DNA of 64,000 bases from Enterovibrio norvegicus FF-33 (lineage in GTDB: Bacteria; Pseudomonadota; Gammaproteobacteria; Enterobacterales; Vibrionaceae). Of this stretch, positions 35,814 through 45,600 are shown one piece after another. The position numbers and the translations under genes are program-made. How positions within the stretch are numbered: position 1 is the first letter of the stretch; each line of letters begins with the position of its first letter. The DNA lies in the NCBI RefSeq assembly GCF_000286835.2, contig NZ_AJYD02000038.1, positions 2,038,950 to 2,102,949 of the forward strand, written 5' to 3'. Under the pieces are notes generated by a model. That model was not told where the DNA came from and did not search any database. It was given only the letters and a program-made list of their open reading frames with translations.

Positions 35814-37294
35814 TGAAAATACCCTTAGCGCTAGCCACAACCTTGCTGGTTGTGAGTTGTACCACCTCGTCACCTAGCGATTACGCACGCCAAAACGGCG
35901 AGAAACTTCTCATGGATTCTGGCAGCTATTCTGCACTCATCACACGGTATCAGACAGAATTACAAAAAGAGCCAAGTGCCGAGGTACGCCACAAGCTTGC
36001 CAATGTGCATTACTTAATGGGGGATCCTGAAGCCGCGATGTTCCAGCTCTCTCAAATTCCACCAAAGGCTCGGAATACAGCCGAACTTGCCTTGCTTCGC
36101 GCCAACGTGTTTTTCGATCAAGGCAAAATGCCATCAGCAGAACAATACACAAACGCAGCGATTCGCATAGATAACGAATTGGGCGAAGCACATAACTTGA
36201 GAGGCCTGATATTGGCTGGCAAAGGTCAATTGGCGGAGGCGAAAGTCGCGTTTGAATCGGCAAGGCAATTTCATTTCGATGATGCGACGGTCAAGAACAA
36301 TCTGGCGATGATTGCAATGCTGCAAGGGGATTTTGATCAAGCCATTGATATTTTAATGCCTTTGGTACAAAGCGGACGTGCCGACGATACTGCCAAAGCC
36401 AATCTGGTACTGGCTTTTGCCAAAGCAGGACGTACCCGAGCATTTAGCCAAATGCTCGCAGGCAGTGAAAGCGATATCCATCTGGCTGAGAAATTCCAAA
36501 GCCTGAATAGCGCTAAGATCCATCATTCTCAGTTGACGCCGACGACCACATTAACAAACCTAATCCAATCCACTGCGGGGCTAAGCACTATCGCAAAAGT
36601 GCCATCGCCTTCACCAAACAACGCATCTTCATCAACAATAGCAAAGGCTCCTTCCTCCAACTTGGTTAAGGCCATGCATTCAGCCCAACCAAAACACAGT
36701 GTCGTACTAGAAGCCAAGCCGGAAAAAACACAACCTGAGCCCTTAGCTCTCAAAGCCATCAATACAGCAGCAAACCAAGACATAGCGTCAGATATCGAGA
36801 AAACCAAAGAGCATGCCCGTGATCCTCTTACATTGGCGCGAGAGCGAGTAAAAGCAGCCAAAGAAAAAAAAGCAAAGCAGGTTGCCGAACTGGCCACAGC
36901 AGCAAAAGCGAAAGAAATTGCAGAAGCTAAAGCGAAAAAACGGAAAACCAGCAGCAAGAAACGATCTCGCAAACTCATTACTGCTATGCAATACCAACCC
37001 GTCACGGCCAACGGCAGTGGCAACGAGCAGTATGTCGCCACGGCTGATTTTGAATTGGGAAAAGTGCGCACCATGTTCCTCGAGAAACGAAAAAAATGGG
37101 TGTTTGACGTGCGAGGTGCAAAGGATTTCACCACCAAAAGAAAACAATACTTTAAAGAGGGCCCCGCAAAGATGATCGAGCTTGGCGAACACAAAAACTA
37201 CGTGCGAATTGTGCTTACGCTTCGTGATGGCGCGAAAGGTAAACCCGTTGTCGCTGTAGACGGTAACACGCTCACTATTCGCTGGGAGGCTTAA
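35813..37294 (+). CDS. tadD: TadD-like TPR lipoprotein with Lys/Ala-rich linker and AMIN-like C-terminus
   Basis: A 493-residue lipoprotein (lipobox VVSC at about residue 16). Residues 45-220 are tetratricopeptide repeats (EVRHKLANVHYLMGDPEAA, AHNLRGLILAGKGQLAEAK, VKNNLAMIAMLQGDFDQA), the normal TadD content. The remainder is longer than the usual TadD of roughly 250-300 residues. A low-complexity linker rich in Ala, Lys and Ser (about 240-390) leads to a final 95-residue domain with KKWVFDVRGAKDF, YVRIVLTLRDGA and VDGNTLTIRWEA, resembling AMIN-type envelope-binding domains. It acts in the periplasm, probably in secretin assembly. The AMIN assignment is by eye. Confidence 0.78.
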   Translation: MKIPLALATTLLVVSCTTSSPSDYARQNGEKLLMDSGSYSALITRYQTELQKEPSAEVRHKLANVHYLMGDPEAAMFQLSQIPPKARNTAELALLRANVFFDQGKMPSAEQYTNAAIRIDNELGEAHNLRGLILAGKGQLAEAKVAFESARQFHFDDATVKNNLAMIAMLQGDFDQAIDILMPLVQSGRADDTAKANLVLAFAKAGRTRAFSQMLAGSESDIHLAEKFQSLNSAKIHHSQLTPTTTLTNLIQSTAGLSTIAKVPSPSPNNASSSTIAKAPSSNLVKAMHSAQPKHSVVLEAKPEKTQPEPLALKAINTAANQDIASDIEKTKEHARDPLTLARERVKAAKEKKAKQVAELATAAKAKEIAEAKAKKRKTSSKKRSRKLITAMQYQPVTANGSGNEQYVATADFELGKVRTMFLEKRKKWVFDVRGAKDFTTKRKQYFKEGPAKMIELGEHKNYVRIVLTLRDGAKGKPVVAVDGNTLTIRWEA

Positions 37295-37303
37295 CGATAA
37301 GCT

Positions 37304-37831
37304 ATGCGTTTATTACCACAAAACACAACAATGTCATCGCTTAAACAAAAGCCGTTGCACAGAAGAGCCACATCAAAGAAGCAACAGGGTATTGTCAGTA
37401 TCGAGTTCGCGATGGGTTTCATTATGCTCTTTTACTCAATGATTGCTTGGGCAGAAATATGTGTGATGGGCTTTATTTCTTCCGTTGTCGATTATTCTAT
37501 TTCAGAGTCATCACGCGCGGCACGAACCTCAGCCAATGCGGATTATGAAGCGCTATTTCGCGAAGCTTTGCTTGATAGCGACCAACTGTGGGTGAAGATC
37601 GTTGACCCAAACAAATTTGATGTCTCAGTGCGCTATTTCACCTCCTTTAACCAAGTCAGTAATCCGGCATTTAGTGGCGGAAGCAACAGAGAGAATAATC
37701 CCATTGCGCTCTATCGCATCAGCTATGAATACAAGCCAATTTTTGCCCTATTTTTTGATGACGAGTCCGTGACACTGTCACGTGAAGTTTTTGGCCTACA
37801 AGAGTTTGAGCGTGATGCATTCAGTCAGTAA
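37304..37831 (+). CDS. tadE: TadE-type pseudopilin
   Basis: A 175-residue pseudopilin. After a basic N-terminus comes KKQQGIVSIEFAMGFIMLFYSMIAW, with the TadV cleavage glycine, Glu at +5 and a TM helix. The C-terminal periplasmic part includes ALYRISYEYKPIFALFF. It is a minor pilus component processed by TadV. It begins nine bases after tadD and overlaps tadF. Confidence 0.82.
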   Translation: MRLLPQNTTMSSLKQKPLHRRATSKKQQGIVSIEFAMGFIMLFYSMIAWAEICVMGFISSVVDYSISESSRAARTSANADYEALFREALLDSDQLWVKIVDPNKFDVSVRYFTSFNQVSNPAFSGGSNRENNPIALYRISYEYKPIFALFFDDESVTLSREVFGLQEFERDAFSQ

Positions 37832-38366
37832 ACAACGTGGTGTTTTTATCATCGAACTTTCGATGGTCTTACTCGTACTTAGCCTAATCATCGTGTTTAG
37901 CATGGACGTGGTGGTCAAACAAACCGTGAAAGGTAAGCTCGATCGCCTTTCCTATTCCTTAGTTAGCCTATTGCGAGAACGCTCACAGCTGTTCGAGGGC
38001 AATGAAACCATGACCTTCGAAGAGGCCGCTAAGTCGTTTTCACTCATACAACGCTCGCTCAACAGCACCATGGGCAACTTCGACATTTCACGCCTAGGTA
38101 TGGTGATCGAGCAGCAAAGATTCGATGCAAATAAAAACCCCATTACTGCCGTTGTGAACCAACATATTTTTACTCTAGGTGCATATTCCTGTGAGCCCGA
38201 GGAAGCGCTCAGGCAAAAAGTGGCTCTCTCTCCTGTGACTCAGTTTGATAACAAGTTGGCACTTTATCAGGTCACGCTGTGCTATCGCACCGACAATTGG
38301 TACGGCGATTTGGCTGGCGAAACATTCGAGCGCGTTCGCTCTATCTCTCTTTCTTTCGGTCGATAG
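37815..38366 (+). CDS. tadF: TadF-type pseudopilin
   Basis: A 183-residue pseudopilin beginning MHSVSKQRGVFIIELSMVLLVLSLIIVF, with cleavage-site glycine and Glu +5 followed by a TM helix. The ATG at 37815 overlaps the tadE stop by 17 bases and gives the conventional short leader; a GTG at 37782 in the same frame is less likely. The body has TDNWYGDLAGETFERVRSISLSFGR at its end. It acts with TadE in the Tad system. Confidence 0.8.
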   Translation: MHSVSKQRGVFIIELSMVLLVLSLIIVFSMDVVVKQTVKGKLDRLSYSLVSLLRERSQLFEGNETMTFEEAAKSFSLIQRSLNSTMGNFDISRLGMVIEQQRFDANKNPITAVVNQHIFTLGAYSCEPEEALRQKVALSPVTQFDNKLALYQVTLCYRTDNWYGDLAGETFERVRSISLSFGR

Positions 38367-38375
38367 GAAATCACC

Positions 38376-39701
38376 ATGCAGGTTTCTTTGCCTTCTCATC
38401 AACGCGGCATTGCCTCCATCATCTTTGTCATCATCTTCCCGCTGCTTTTCAGTGTTTTCGCACTCGCGGTGGAATCGACGCGTTACCTACAAACACATGC
38501 ACGGATCGGTGATAGCGTTGAAGTTGCGTCACTTGCAGTCGCCGCAAATGCAACCTTCGACACCACGACCAATCAGGAATTAGCAAAAGGTATTGTCGAC
38601 GCGTATGTGCCTGATGGTGAAATCACCCTATCAGACATTAATATCGTACGTAAAAGTTGCGATCAGATATACGGCAGCAACTGCGGGAAACCTGGGATAT
38701 ACGATAAAGAGGGGCTGGTATTCACCGAATACAGAGTCACTCTCAGCTCAGAATTTGAATCTTGGTACCCAGAAGATGACTATGCTGCTGGCTATGAAGA
38801 AACCTTGGTATTAGAAGGCTCAGCCGTCGCGCGAAAGTACCAAGGGTTTACTATTGATGTCGCCTTTGTGGCAGATTTTTCAGGCTCCATGCTGGATAGT
38901 TGGAATGGCGACACAAAGTACTTAGGCGTGATTAAGGTGATTTCAGATATCACTCAAAAACTCGAAGCGTTTAATGAGTCAACAGAACTTGAGCTCAATG
39001 GTCAGCGCATCCTCAACCGCGTTTCCTTAATTGGTTACAATATGTATCCCCATGATGGAAGCCGCTATTACAGCAATGTGGACTATTACGGGAACTATTC
39101 GAGCCTAACTTGGGAGTGGTGGAAAAACATTCCCAACATCAATTTTAATGCGACAGTCTCCGACCCACTAAATAACAAGCGTACCAGTATCACCGGCCGA
39201 TACGCCCAGGATTATTCATCATTCAGAACACTCGATCTCACTGAAGACTTCCCGAGTTTTCGATCAACCATTTCGCGTTTCTATCCTTCTTACGGTACGG
39301 CGTCCTATGAAGGAATCATTGAAGCTGGGAAGATTGTTAACCGCGGCAAGAACGTGAGAAAACTTATCATCGTGCTTTCTGATGGCGAAGATTCTCCTAA
39401 CCAAAATAATTCCAGTGACAATAGATACCCCGGCTATGCCGCACTTCAGCTCTACAACCGTGGCCTTTGCGATAATATTCTTAGCTCATTAGAAAGCAAT
39501 AATATTGAGGGAAGACAAGTAGAAGCAAAGATTTTCGTCATCGGATTTGGCTATGACATTGATAAGAACCCGGGGCTAAAAATCTGTGCTGGCGAGGACA
39601 ATATTCAATCGGCTGATTCGTATCAGGAGATCTACGACACGGTGCTCGAACTCATCAGCGAAGAAGTAGGCCACCTCTATTTCCGTCACTACGATCAATA
39701 A
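38376..39701 (+). CDS. tadG: TadG-like protein with von Willebrand A domain
   Basis: A 441-residue envelope protein. The N-terminus has the TadE/G-like segment HQRGIASIIFVIIFPLLFSVFALAVESTRY (one TM helix), and from about residue 165 a vWA domain with the MIDAS motif DFSGSM and a later LIIVLSDGEDSP. TadG is thought to anchor or contact the pilus at the surface; vWA-bearing TadG forms may mediate adhesion. It is the last core tad gene, nine bases after tadF. Confidence 0.87.
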   Translation: MQVSLPSHQRGIASIIFVIIFPLLFSVFALAVESTRYLQTHARIGDSVEVASLAVAANATFDTTTNQELAKGIVDAYVPDGEITLSDINIVRKSCDQIYGSNCGKPGIYDKEGLVFTEYRVTLSSEFESWYPEDDYAAGYEETLVLEGSAVARKYQGFTIDVAFVADFSGSMLDSWNGDTKYLGVIKVISDITQKLEAFNESTELELNGQRILNRVSLIGYNMYPHDGSRYYSNVDYYGNYSSLTWEWWKNIPNINFNATVSDPLNNKRTSITGRYAQDYSSFRTLDLTEDFPSFRSTISRFYPSYGTASYEGIIEAGKIVNRGKNVRKLIIVLSDGEDSPNQNNSSDNRYPGYAALQLYNRGLCDNILSSLESNNIEGRQVEAKIFVIGFGYDIDKNPGLKICAGEDNIQSADSYQEIYDTVLELISEEVGHLYFRHYDQ

Positions 39702-39746
39702 CGCTCATTTCGGCTAATTTAGAAAAAGAACACTACGAGAATAATT

Positions 39747-40424
39747 ATGAAACCAGCGCTTACTCTTACAGCTTTGCTTTTTACCGCGAGTCTTCTGCCC
39801 ATGCAATGTGCAGCAGCAACGCTTCCAGCCACGGTTTTTGAAGACATTTGCGTCGACAAAAATACCGAGGTCGCCTTTCGTGTCAAGCTTGAACCCTCCA
39901 CAGAAGTTCTGTTTCATCGCGCACAATATCTGCAGTTAGAACGATCTGTGGATAGCCATCCTGCGACCCCTTTGTTCATTGAAGCAATGGTCAATGCTGG
40001 CTTAAACAAACAATGTGCCGAGTTTTTAGTCAGAGAAACCCCAAGTGTTGCAGTGAAGCACAACCAGCTAATTGCCATGGTGCATTTTGGTTTTGATAAA
40101 TCATCGCTCACGCCAACGGGTAAGAAAATTCTGGCGGGCATCGTTGACACCATAAAGCGTACTGACACGCCGCTGTCCATTGAAGGTCATACTGACAGTG
40201 TTGGTACCCATGCATACAACCTTAAACTCGGCTTGCAACGTGCAGAGTCGGTAAAAGTCCAGTTGGTGACATCGGTCAACCCAAATTCATCAGGAAAAAT
40301 CAAGACACTGACGCGTGGCGAAACCGCCCCCATTGCCAGTAATAAAACCACAGCAGGCAAAACCCAAAACCGACGAGTGGAAGTGCGTACATTGGTGTTA
40401 CCTGAAGACACGACGAGCAATTAA
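39747..40424 (+). CDS. OmpA-domain periplasmic protein at the end of the tad locus
   Basis: A 225-residue protein with a signal peptide (MKPALTLTALLFTASLLPMQCAAA). A unique N-terminal region of about 90 residues, with two cysteines, leads to an OmpA C-terminal peptidoglycan-binding domain (MVHFGFDKSSLTPTGKKIL, SIEGHTDSVGTHAYNLKLGLQRAESVK, NRRVEVRTLVL). It probably ties the Tad machine to the cell wall. It follows tadG by 45 bases in the same direction with no terminator between. Confidence 0.82.
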   Translation: MKPALTLTALLFTASLLPMQCAAATLPATVFEDICVDKNTEVAFRVKLEPSTEVLFHRAQYLQLERSVDSHPATPLFIEAMVNAGLNKQCAEFLVRETPSVAVKHNQLIAMVHFGFDKSSLTPTGKKILAGIVDTIKRTDTPLSIEGHTDSVGTHAYNLKLGLQRAESVKVQLVTSVNPNSSGKIKTLTRGETAPIASNKTTAGKTQNRRVEVRTLVLPEDTTSN

Positions 40425-40467
40425 CATAATCCTAGACGACACTAATACAAGGGTCACACAGGAGGAT

Positions 40468-40722
40468 ATGGCGTTGATCAAATGCGAAGAATATGACTAT
40501 GTAGAAATCGTCTGTCTGTTTCATTACCCCATCAAGCTTGTATTAAAATCCGGTGAGGTGGTGGAAGGAATTGCGCAAGACACAGCACGCAACGGCGACA
40601 AACAAGAATGCATCGCCATGAATGTGAATAGCAAGACTGTGCTTGTCTTGTTAGACCAATTACTCACATTAGATGTCCTTATCGACAATCCGCATTTTAA
40701 ACACATCACTTTTTCGCAATAG
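40468..40722 (+). CDS. Rof-like (Rho-binding antiterminator) small protein
   Basis: An 84-residue protein matching the Rof/YaeO family: CEEYDYVEIVCLFHYPIKLVLKSGEVVEGIAQDT, then LLDQLLTLDVL and NPHF. Rof binds Rho and blocks its RNA site. The ATG at 40468 sits only two bases after GGAGG (40461-40465); the in-frame TTG at 40474 gives a better eight-base spacing and an 82-residue product, so the start is open. It follows the OmpA-domain gene by 43 bases, so it may be the last gene of the tad transcript. Confidence 0.7.
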   Translation: MALIKCEEYDYVEIVCLFHYPIKLVLKSGEVVEGIAQDTARNGDKQECIAMNVNSKTVLVLLDQLLTLDVLIDNPHFKHITFSQ

Positions 40723-40736
40723 GTTTTCGCAATAGG
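40711..40736 (+). repeat. 13-bp perfect tandem duplication at the end of the Rof-like gene
   Basis: TTTTCGCAATAGG occurs twice in direct contact (40711-40723 and 40724-40736). The first copy includes the stop codon, so the duplication does not change the protein. Confidence 0.9.
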
Positions 40737-40879
40737 TCTACGCCAATCGTATTTCACTGATCACGGTTTGCCCAACACCAGATTGGGCGATACCTTTCCA
40801 GTGGCGAAACAAAAATTCCATTTCCAATTTGATTTCGAAACATTACACTTGCCATAGATGGAGTCTAACTGGATACACT

Positions 40880-41710
40880 ATGGCAACGGCAACACACCTC
40901 GCTGAATTACAACAGCAAATCCGACAGCGCTATCACGACTTGAGCAAGCGATTACAACAAGTCGCCCATTATGTGCTCGACAACCCAAACAGCATCGCCT
41001 TTGATACTGTCGCCGTGATTGCGACCCATGCCAGTGTGCCACCTTCCACGCTGATCCGTTTTGCCAATGCGTTTGATTTCAGTGGCTTCAACGAAATGAA
41101 GCAGCTTTTTCGCAAGAATCTGGTGGAAGAAACCAGCAGTTACACTGAACGCGCCAAGCTGCTTAAAGAAAGCCAAACTGACGCGTCCTTAGATACCCCT
41201 AGCAACATTCTTCAGCAGTTTTCTCATGCCAATACGGTCGCTTTACAAGAACTAACCAGTGCAGTGAGTCCCGAGCAACTGAATACCGCGGTGAATTTGC
41301 TGGAAAACGCCGATACCATTTACGTGGTCGCCATGCGGCGCGCATTCAGCATTGCCTCTTACCTGACCTATGCTCTACGCCATTTGGAACGTCGCGTTGT
41401 GTTAGTGGATGGCTTTGGCTGCATGGCCTCCGAGCAATTAGCACTCGTGAATGAAAAAGATGTGGTCATTGGTGCCAGCTTTTCTCCGTACTCGCCCGAG
41501 ACCATCGAGCTTTGTGAGCGAGGAGCCGCCGCCAAAGCAAAACAAATCGTGTTTACTGATAGCCAAGTCAGCCCATTGGCGGCAAATAGTGATGTGTGTT
41601 TTGTGATTAAAGAAGCGGAAGTTGAGTCATTCCGATCACAAACAGCGACGTTGTGTTTGGCACAATCGCTCGCCGTTTCGCTCGCGTTTCGATTGAGCAG
41701 GCAACTGTAA
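40880..41710 (+). CDS. RpiR/MurR-family transcriptional regulator
   Basis: A 276-residue regulator. The N-terminal HTH_6 domain (QRYHDLSKRLQQVAHYVLDNP, AVIATHASVPPSTLIRFANAFDFSGFNEMKQLF) binds DNA; the C-terminal SIS domain (about 125-260, DTIYVVAMRRAFSIASYLTYAL, DVVIGASFSPYSPETIELCERGAAAKAKQIVFTDS) senses a phosphosugar-like or related ligand. The ATG at 40880 gives the normal family length; the upstream frame extension to 40829 has no ribosome site. It converges with the TauE/SafE gene, nine bases apart. RpiR regulators beside sarcosine oxidase genes may govern them, which is inference. Confidence 0.85.
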   Translation: MATATHLAELQQQIRQRYHDLSKRLQQVAHYVLDNPNSIAFDTVAVIATHASVPPSTLIRFANAFDFSGFNEMKQLFRKNLVEETSSYTERAKLLKESQTDASLDTPSNILQQFSHANTVALQELTSAVSPEQLNTAVNLLENADTIYVVAMRRAFSIASYLTYALRHLERRVVLVDGFGCMASEQLALVNEKDVVIGASFSPYSPETIELCERGAAAKAKQIVFTDSQVSPLAANSDVCFVIKEAEVESFRSQTATLCLAQSLAVSLAFRLSRQL

Positions 41711-41719
41711 ACGCAACGC

Positions 41720-42487
41720 TCAGATAAGACTCAAGAGACCATCAGCAGAAAGCTTGATACCTGATAGAAACAGAAAGAGATAACACAGTTGATAGATTAG
41801 CGTTTGGCTGACGCGATGGAGCAACCACACGCCCATCGCCACACCCAATGGGGCAAGAGGGATTAAGATCAGCGCTGTCAGCAAGTTGGTTTGGTCAAAC
41901 TCGCCAATGGCGGCATAAGGAATAATTTTCACCACGTTCAACATGGCAAAGAACACCGCCATGGTCGCTACTAGCGTCACTTTTTCGAGTTTCAGCGGCA
42001 ACAGGTAAATACTCGCGGGCCCGCCGCCTGCATGTACCGTGGTGCTCGAAAATCCACTAATACCGCCCCAAATTGATCCCGACAGTCTCCCTCTTCGTCT
42101 TTTCGCGGCTTTCATGACGCCCAGTTCAGACAGCACATAGTGCCCGCAGAACCACAGGGACAAGACGCCGATGGTGAGTTTCAGCCCCGCCTGTGGCACG
42201 GCATGCATATAAAAACCTGCGAGCGCAATGCCCACCAGCCCGCCCGGTAACATGCGTTTTATGACGCTGTAATCCGCATTCTTGTAGTGGTATCGCACCG
42301 CAAAAAAATCCATGACCAATAATATCGGCAGCAAGATAGCGGCAGCCTGCGTCGGAGCAACCGCAAAGGCCATCAAAGGCACCGCAATGATCCCCAATGC
42401 GCCGCCAAGCCCACCTTTACCGATGCCATAGATCAGCACCGCCGGCGCAGCTAACAGATAGAAGTAAGGGTCGGTGATCACAGACAA
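41720..42487 (-). CDS. TauE/SafE-family membrane permease
   Basis: A polytopic protein of about 255 residues with seven or eight TM helices. It has the TauE/SafE features GIGKGGLGGALGIIAVPLMAF at the N-terminus and a second GG-containing half (GFSSTTVHAGGGPASIYLLPL). Such proteins export sulfite, sulfoacetate or other organic anions; the substrate here is unknown. The frame is open to 42577, but that part has no hydrophobic or family character. A TTG at 42487 or GTG at 42481 (giving VITDPYFYLLAAP) is more likely; I use 42487 with low certainty. It lies downstream of the sarcosine oxidase operon but behind a terminator. Confidence 0.78.
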   Translation of the reverse strand: MSVITDPYFYLLAAPAVLIYGIGKGGLGGALGIIAVPLMAFAVAPTQAAAILLPILLVMDFFAVRYHYKNADYSVIKRMLPGGLVGIALAGFYMHAVPQAGLKLTIGVLSLWFCGHYVLSELGVMKAAKRRRGRLSGSIWGGISGFSSTTVHAGGGPASIYLLPLKLEKVTLVATMAVFFAMLNVVKIIPYAAIGEFDQTNLLTALILIPLAPLGVAMGVWLLHRVSQTLIYQLCYLFLFLSGIKLSADGLLSLI

Positions 42488-42581
42488 CAGGGCATTCTCT
42501 TTTATTGACTTTGTTCGATCATAGCCAGTTCGCAATGCTCGTTGGCAGGAATGTCGTTCCTCATTTGATATAGCCAACCAT

Positions 42582-42606
42582 AAAAAGCCCGCGCTGATGG
42601 CGGGCT
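42582..42606 (-). terminator. rho-independent terminator after the sarcosine oxidase operon
   Basis: On the minus strand the 7-bp stem AGCCCGC / GCGGGCT with a seven-base loop is followed by TTTTA. It lies between the soxA stop at 42650 and the TauE/SafE gene, so the latter needs its own promoter or readthrough. Confidence 0.8.
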
Positions 42607-42649
42607 GATTTTGATTGTGAAATGACGGCTAAGAAATCTCGTTCATTGA

Positions 42650-45600
42650 CTAGCAATCGAGCGCGATGCCATATTCGTCGCTCGCATCTTGAAGCCACAA
42701 TGCCACGTAATCCGCAAAACTTCGCCTCACGATAAGGTCATAGCAGTTCTCACTTCTGTGTCTTATGAACACCTGCGCTTTGGCGAACGTCGTTCCCACA
42801 CACTTCCCAATCGGGAAATGACGCGGGTCAACGTCATAGGGCATGGATTTTTTCAGCACATCGATAGCATGCGATCCTGTCAGCGTCAGCAAGGTTTGTC
42901 CGCCAGATACATCCACGACCTGATAATGCCCGCTCAATACAGCACGCAACGACGCTTCGGTTTGTTGTGCCGAGTCTTCAAAGCTCAATACTAACCATTC
43001 ATCGGGCGATAACCACCACACTTCATGACGTTCTGATACGGATGAGGTGCACGCAGATGTCGGCAGCGAGAGCCCAAGTACTTGTTCAACATTCGCCGCG
43101 AATTCGGCGGTTGCTTCACCACGAAGGATCAACTGACTCACCCCGTCGTATTCATGAAGATGAACACCCGGTGCGGTGGGATGGGTTTTGCCCAAATGAT
43201 GCAGCGGTAAGGCATTTTTCACCGCAAAGACCTCTGACAATGGCGACACATCCACGTCTTTGACCGTTAGTGGCTTTTCATTTTTGATGTCATAAAACAC
43301 CGAGCTACAAATTTGCGCTTCCAACACCGTGCCATCCGCCAAGGGGAAATGCACATGATCCCCCATACGATTTAAGCCATTTTTGATCAGCGCCAGCGCG
43401 ATAGAACCGCCCAAAACGTCACTGTAATAGGAAGACGTTACATGCCCAACCATGGTCATCGGAATGGGCTGATTGGGGTTATCAACCGCTTGCGCCCCTT
43501 CTGGGATAACCTTGCTAGGTTCGGTACACTTCAACCCCACCAGCTGTTTTCTGTCGGTTCGCGATGTGTCTTCTCGCGCCCATGAACGACGACCAATAAA
43601 GCTGTACGTTTTCTGTTTACCGGTTATCCAACCCATGTTGAGATCTTGCGGCGTCACGGAACCATCGCTGTCTTGCCCCACGATGATAAAGCCTTTTTCA
43701 GCGCGCAGAATGTGCATGGTTTCCGTGCCATAAGGGGTAATGCCATACGGTTCGCCCGCTTTCATCACTTGTTCCCACACATACATGCCCGCGTTGGCAT
43801 TTACGTTGATTTCAAACGACAGTTCACCCGTGAAACTGATACGGAACACGCGGGCTTCCACCCCTGCGACCATCATCGGTTTCCAGCTCATAAAGGGCAT
43901 GGTTTCTTCGGAGATATCTTCGTCGCCCACTAACTGCTTAAGCACATTGCGGCAGTTTGGACCTGAGATGGTCATGGTTGACCAATGATCGGTCACGCTG
44001 GTGAAGTAAAGATCCAGTTCAGGCCATTCGGTTTGATGCCAAGCTTCTAACCAGCGCAGCACGCCCGCAGCGCCACCGGATGTGGTGGTCATTAAAAAAT
44101 GCTCGTCGCTAATACAAGAAGTGACACCATCATCAAACACCATGCCGTCTTCATGGCACATCAGGCCATAGCGACAACGTCCGGGCGCGAGTTTGTCCCA
44201 ACCATTGGTGTAAATACGGTTGAGAAACTCACGTACGTCTTTGCCTTGAATATCAATTTTCCCCAAGGTGGACGCATCTAAAATCCCGACACTCTCACGA
44301 GTCGCACGGCATTCTCTGCCCAGTGCCTGCGCCATGGTTTCATCCCCTTTCGGGTAATACCAAGGACGCTTCCACTGTCCGACATTTTCAAATTTCGCGC
44401 CTTTCTCAACATGCCATGCATGCATGGCGGTATAACGCACAGGGTCAAACATGGCTCCGACATCACGCCCCGCCAAGGCACCGAAGGTGACAGGGGTATA
44501 CATAGGGCGGAAAATTGTCGTGCCTGTTTCCGGTATGGTTTTACCCATGGCATTGGCGGCGATAGCCATGCCATTAATGTTGCCTGTTTTCCCTTGATCC
44601 GTACCAAAGCCCATCGCTGTGTAACGTTTGATGTGCTCAATGGACTCATAGCCTTCACGCACGGCAAGCTCAATGCCTGCCGCGGTCACGTCGTTTTGAA
44701 AGTCCACAAACTGTTTTGGCGCACGGCTGACCGGCAAACGGTGCGGCGCCAGATACAGTGCCATACCCAAATCTGTTGCGATTGCCCCTACCACTGGTAT
44801 GGCGGGCGTTTCAAGTGAGACATTCAGCGCCTCAGCCACTCGTAGCGCGGCATCGGCACCATCTTTGATCACGTCTACTAGTGCACTTTGGCCGATCACA
44901 GCACCCGCATAGTCCATGCCCTTCACACTGTTTGAAGGCACAAAGGCGGCAATATCTTCATTCCACACAGGGCGTCCACCCGTGTGACAGCTTAAGTGTA
45001 GAGCCGGACTCCAGCCTCCACTGCTTGCCACCACATCACAGGCTATCACTTGCGTGGTTCCCGTGACGCTGCTGCCTGTTTTATCGATGGGCACAACTTC
45101 AGCGCCTGTCACTTCATGTCCACCCTGAAGGTTCATCACGGCATGGCCTTGAAGCACAGTGATCCCCAATGCTTTGGCTTGTTGGACACGCTCGCCGTCG
45201 GAAAACGGACGCGTATCGACAATCGCTGCGACGGTTCGACCGCTTTCATGCCAATCTATCGCGGTGTCATAGGCTTCGTCATTGGTGGTCATCAAAACCA
45301 GCGTGTCACCCGGTGCGACACCATAGCGGCGCAGGTAAATTGACACCGCAGACGCCAACATGCTGCCGGGTAAATCGTTATTACCGAAGACCAACGGGCG
45401 TTCAATCGCACCTGTCGTCAGTAACACACGTTCAGCGCGAATATGATGAACGCGTTGTCGAACGCCATGTACTTCGTCGCCAAGGTGATCCGTTCTTCGC
45501 TCGACCACCCCAACGAAGTTATGGTCGTAGTAACCAAATGCGGTGCTGCGATGCAGTAAAGTGCAATCAGGATCTTTTGTCAGTTTGGCAAGAGTATCTG

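Noticed and set aside
36529..37194. 221-codon minus-strand frame antisense to tadD.
   Set aside because: It is the shadow of the Lys/Ala-rich linker (poly F/L/A composition) and has no family.
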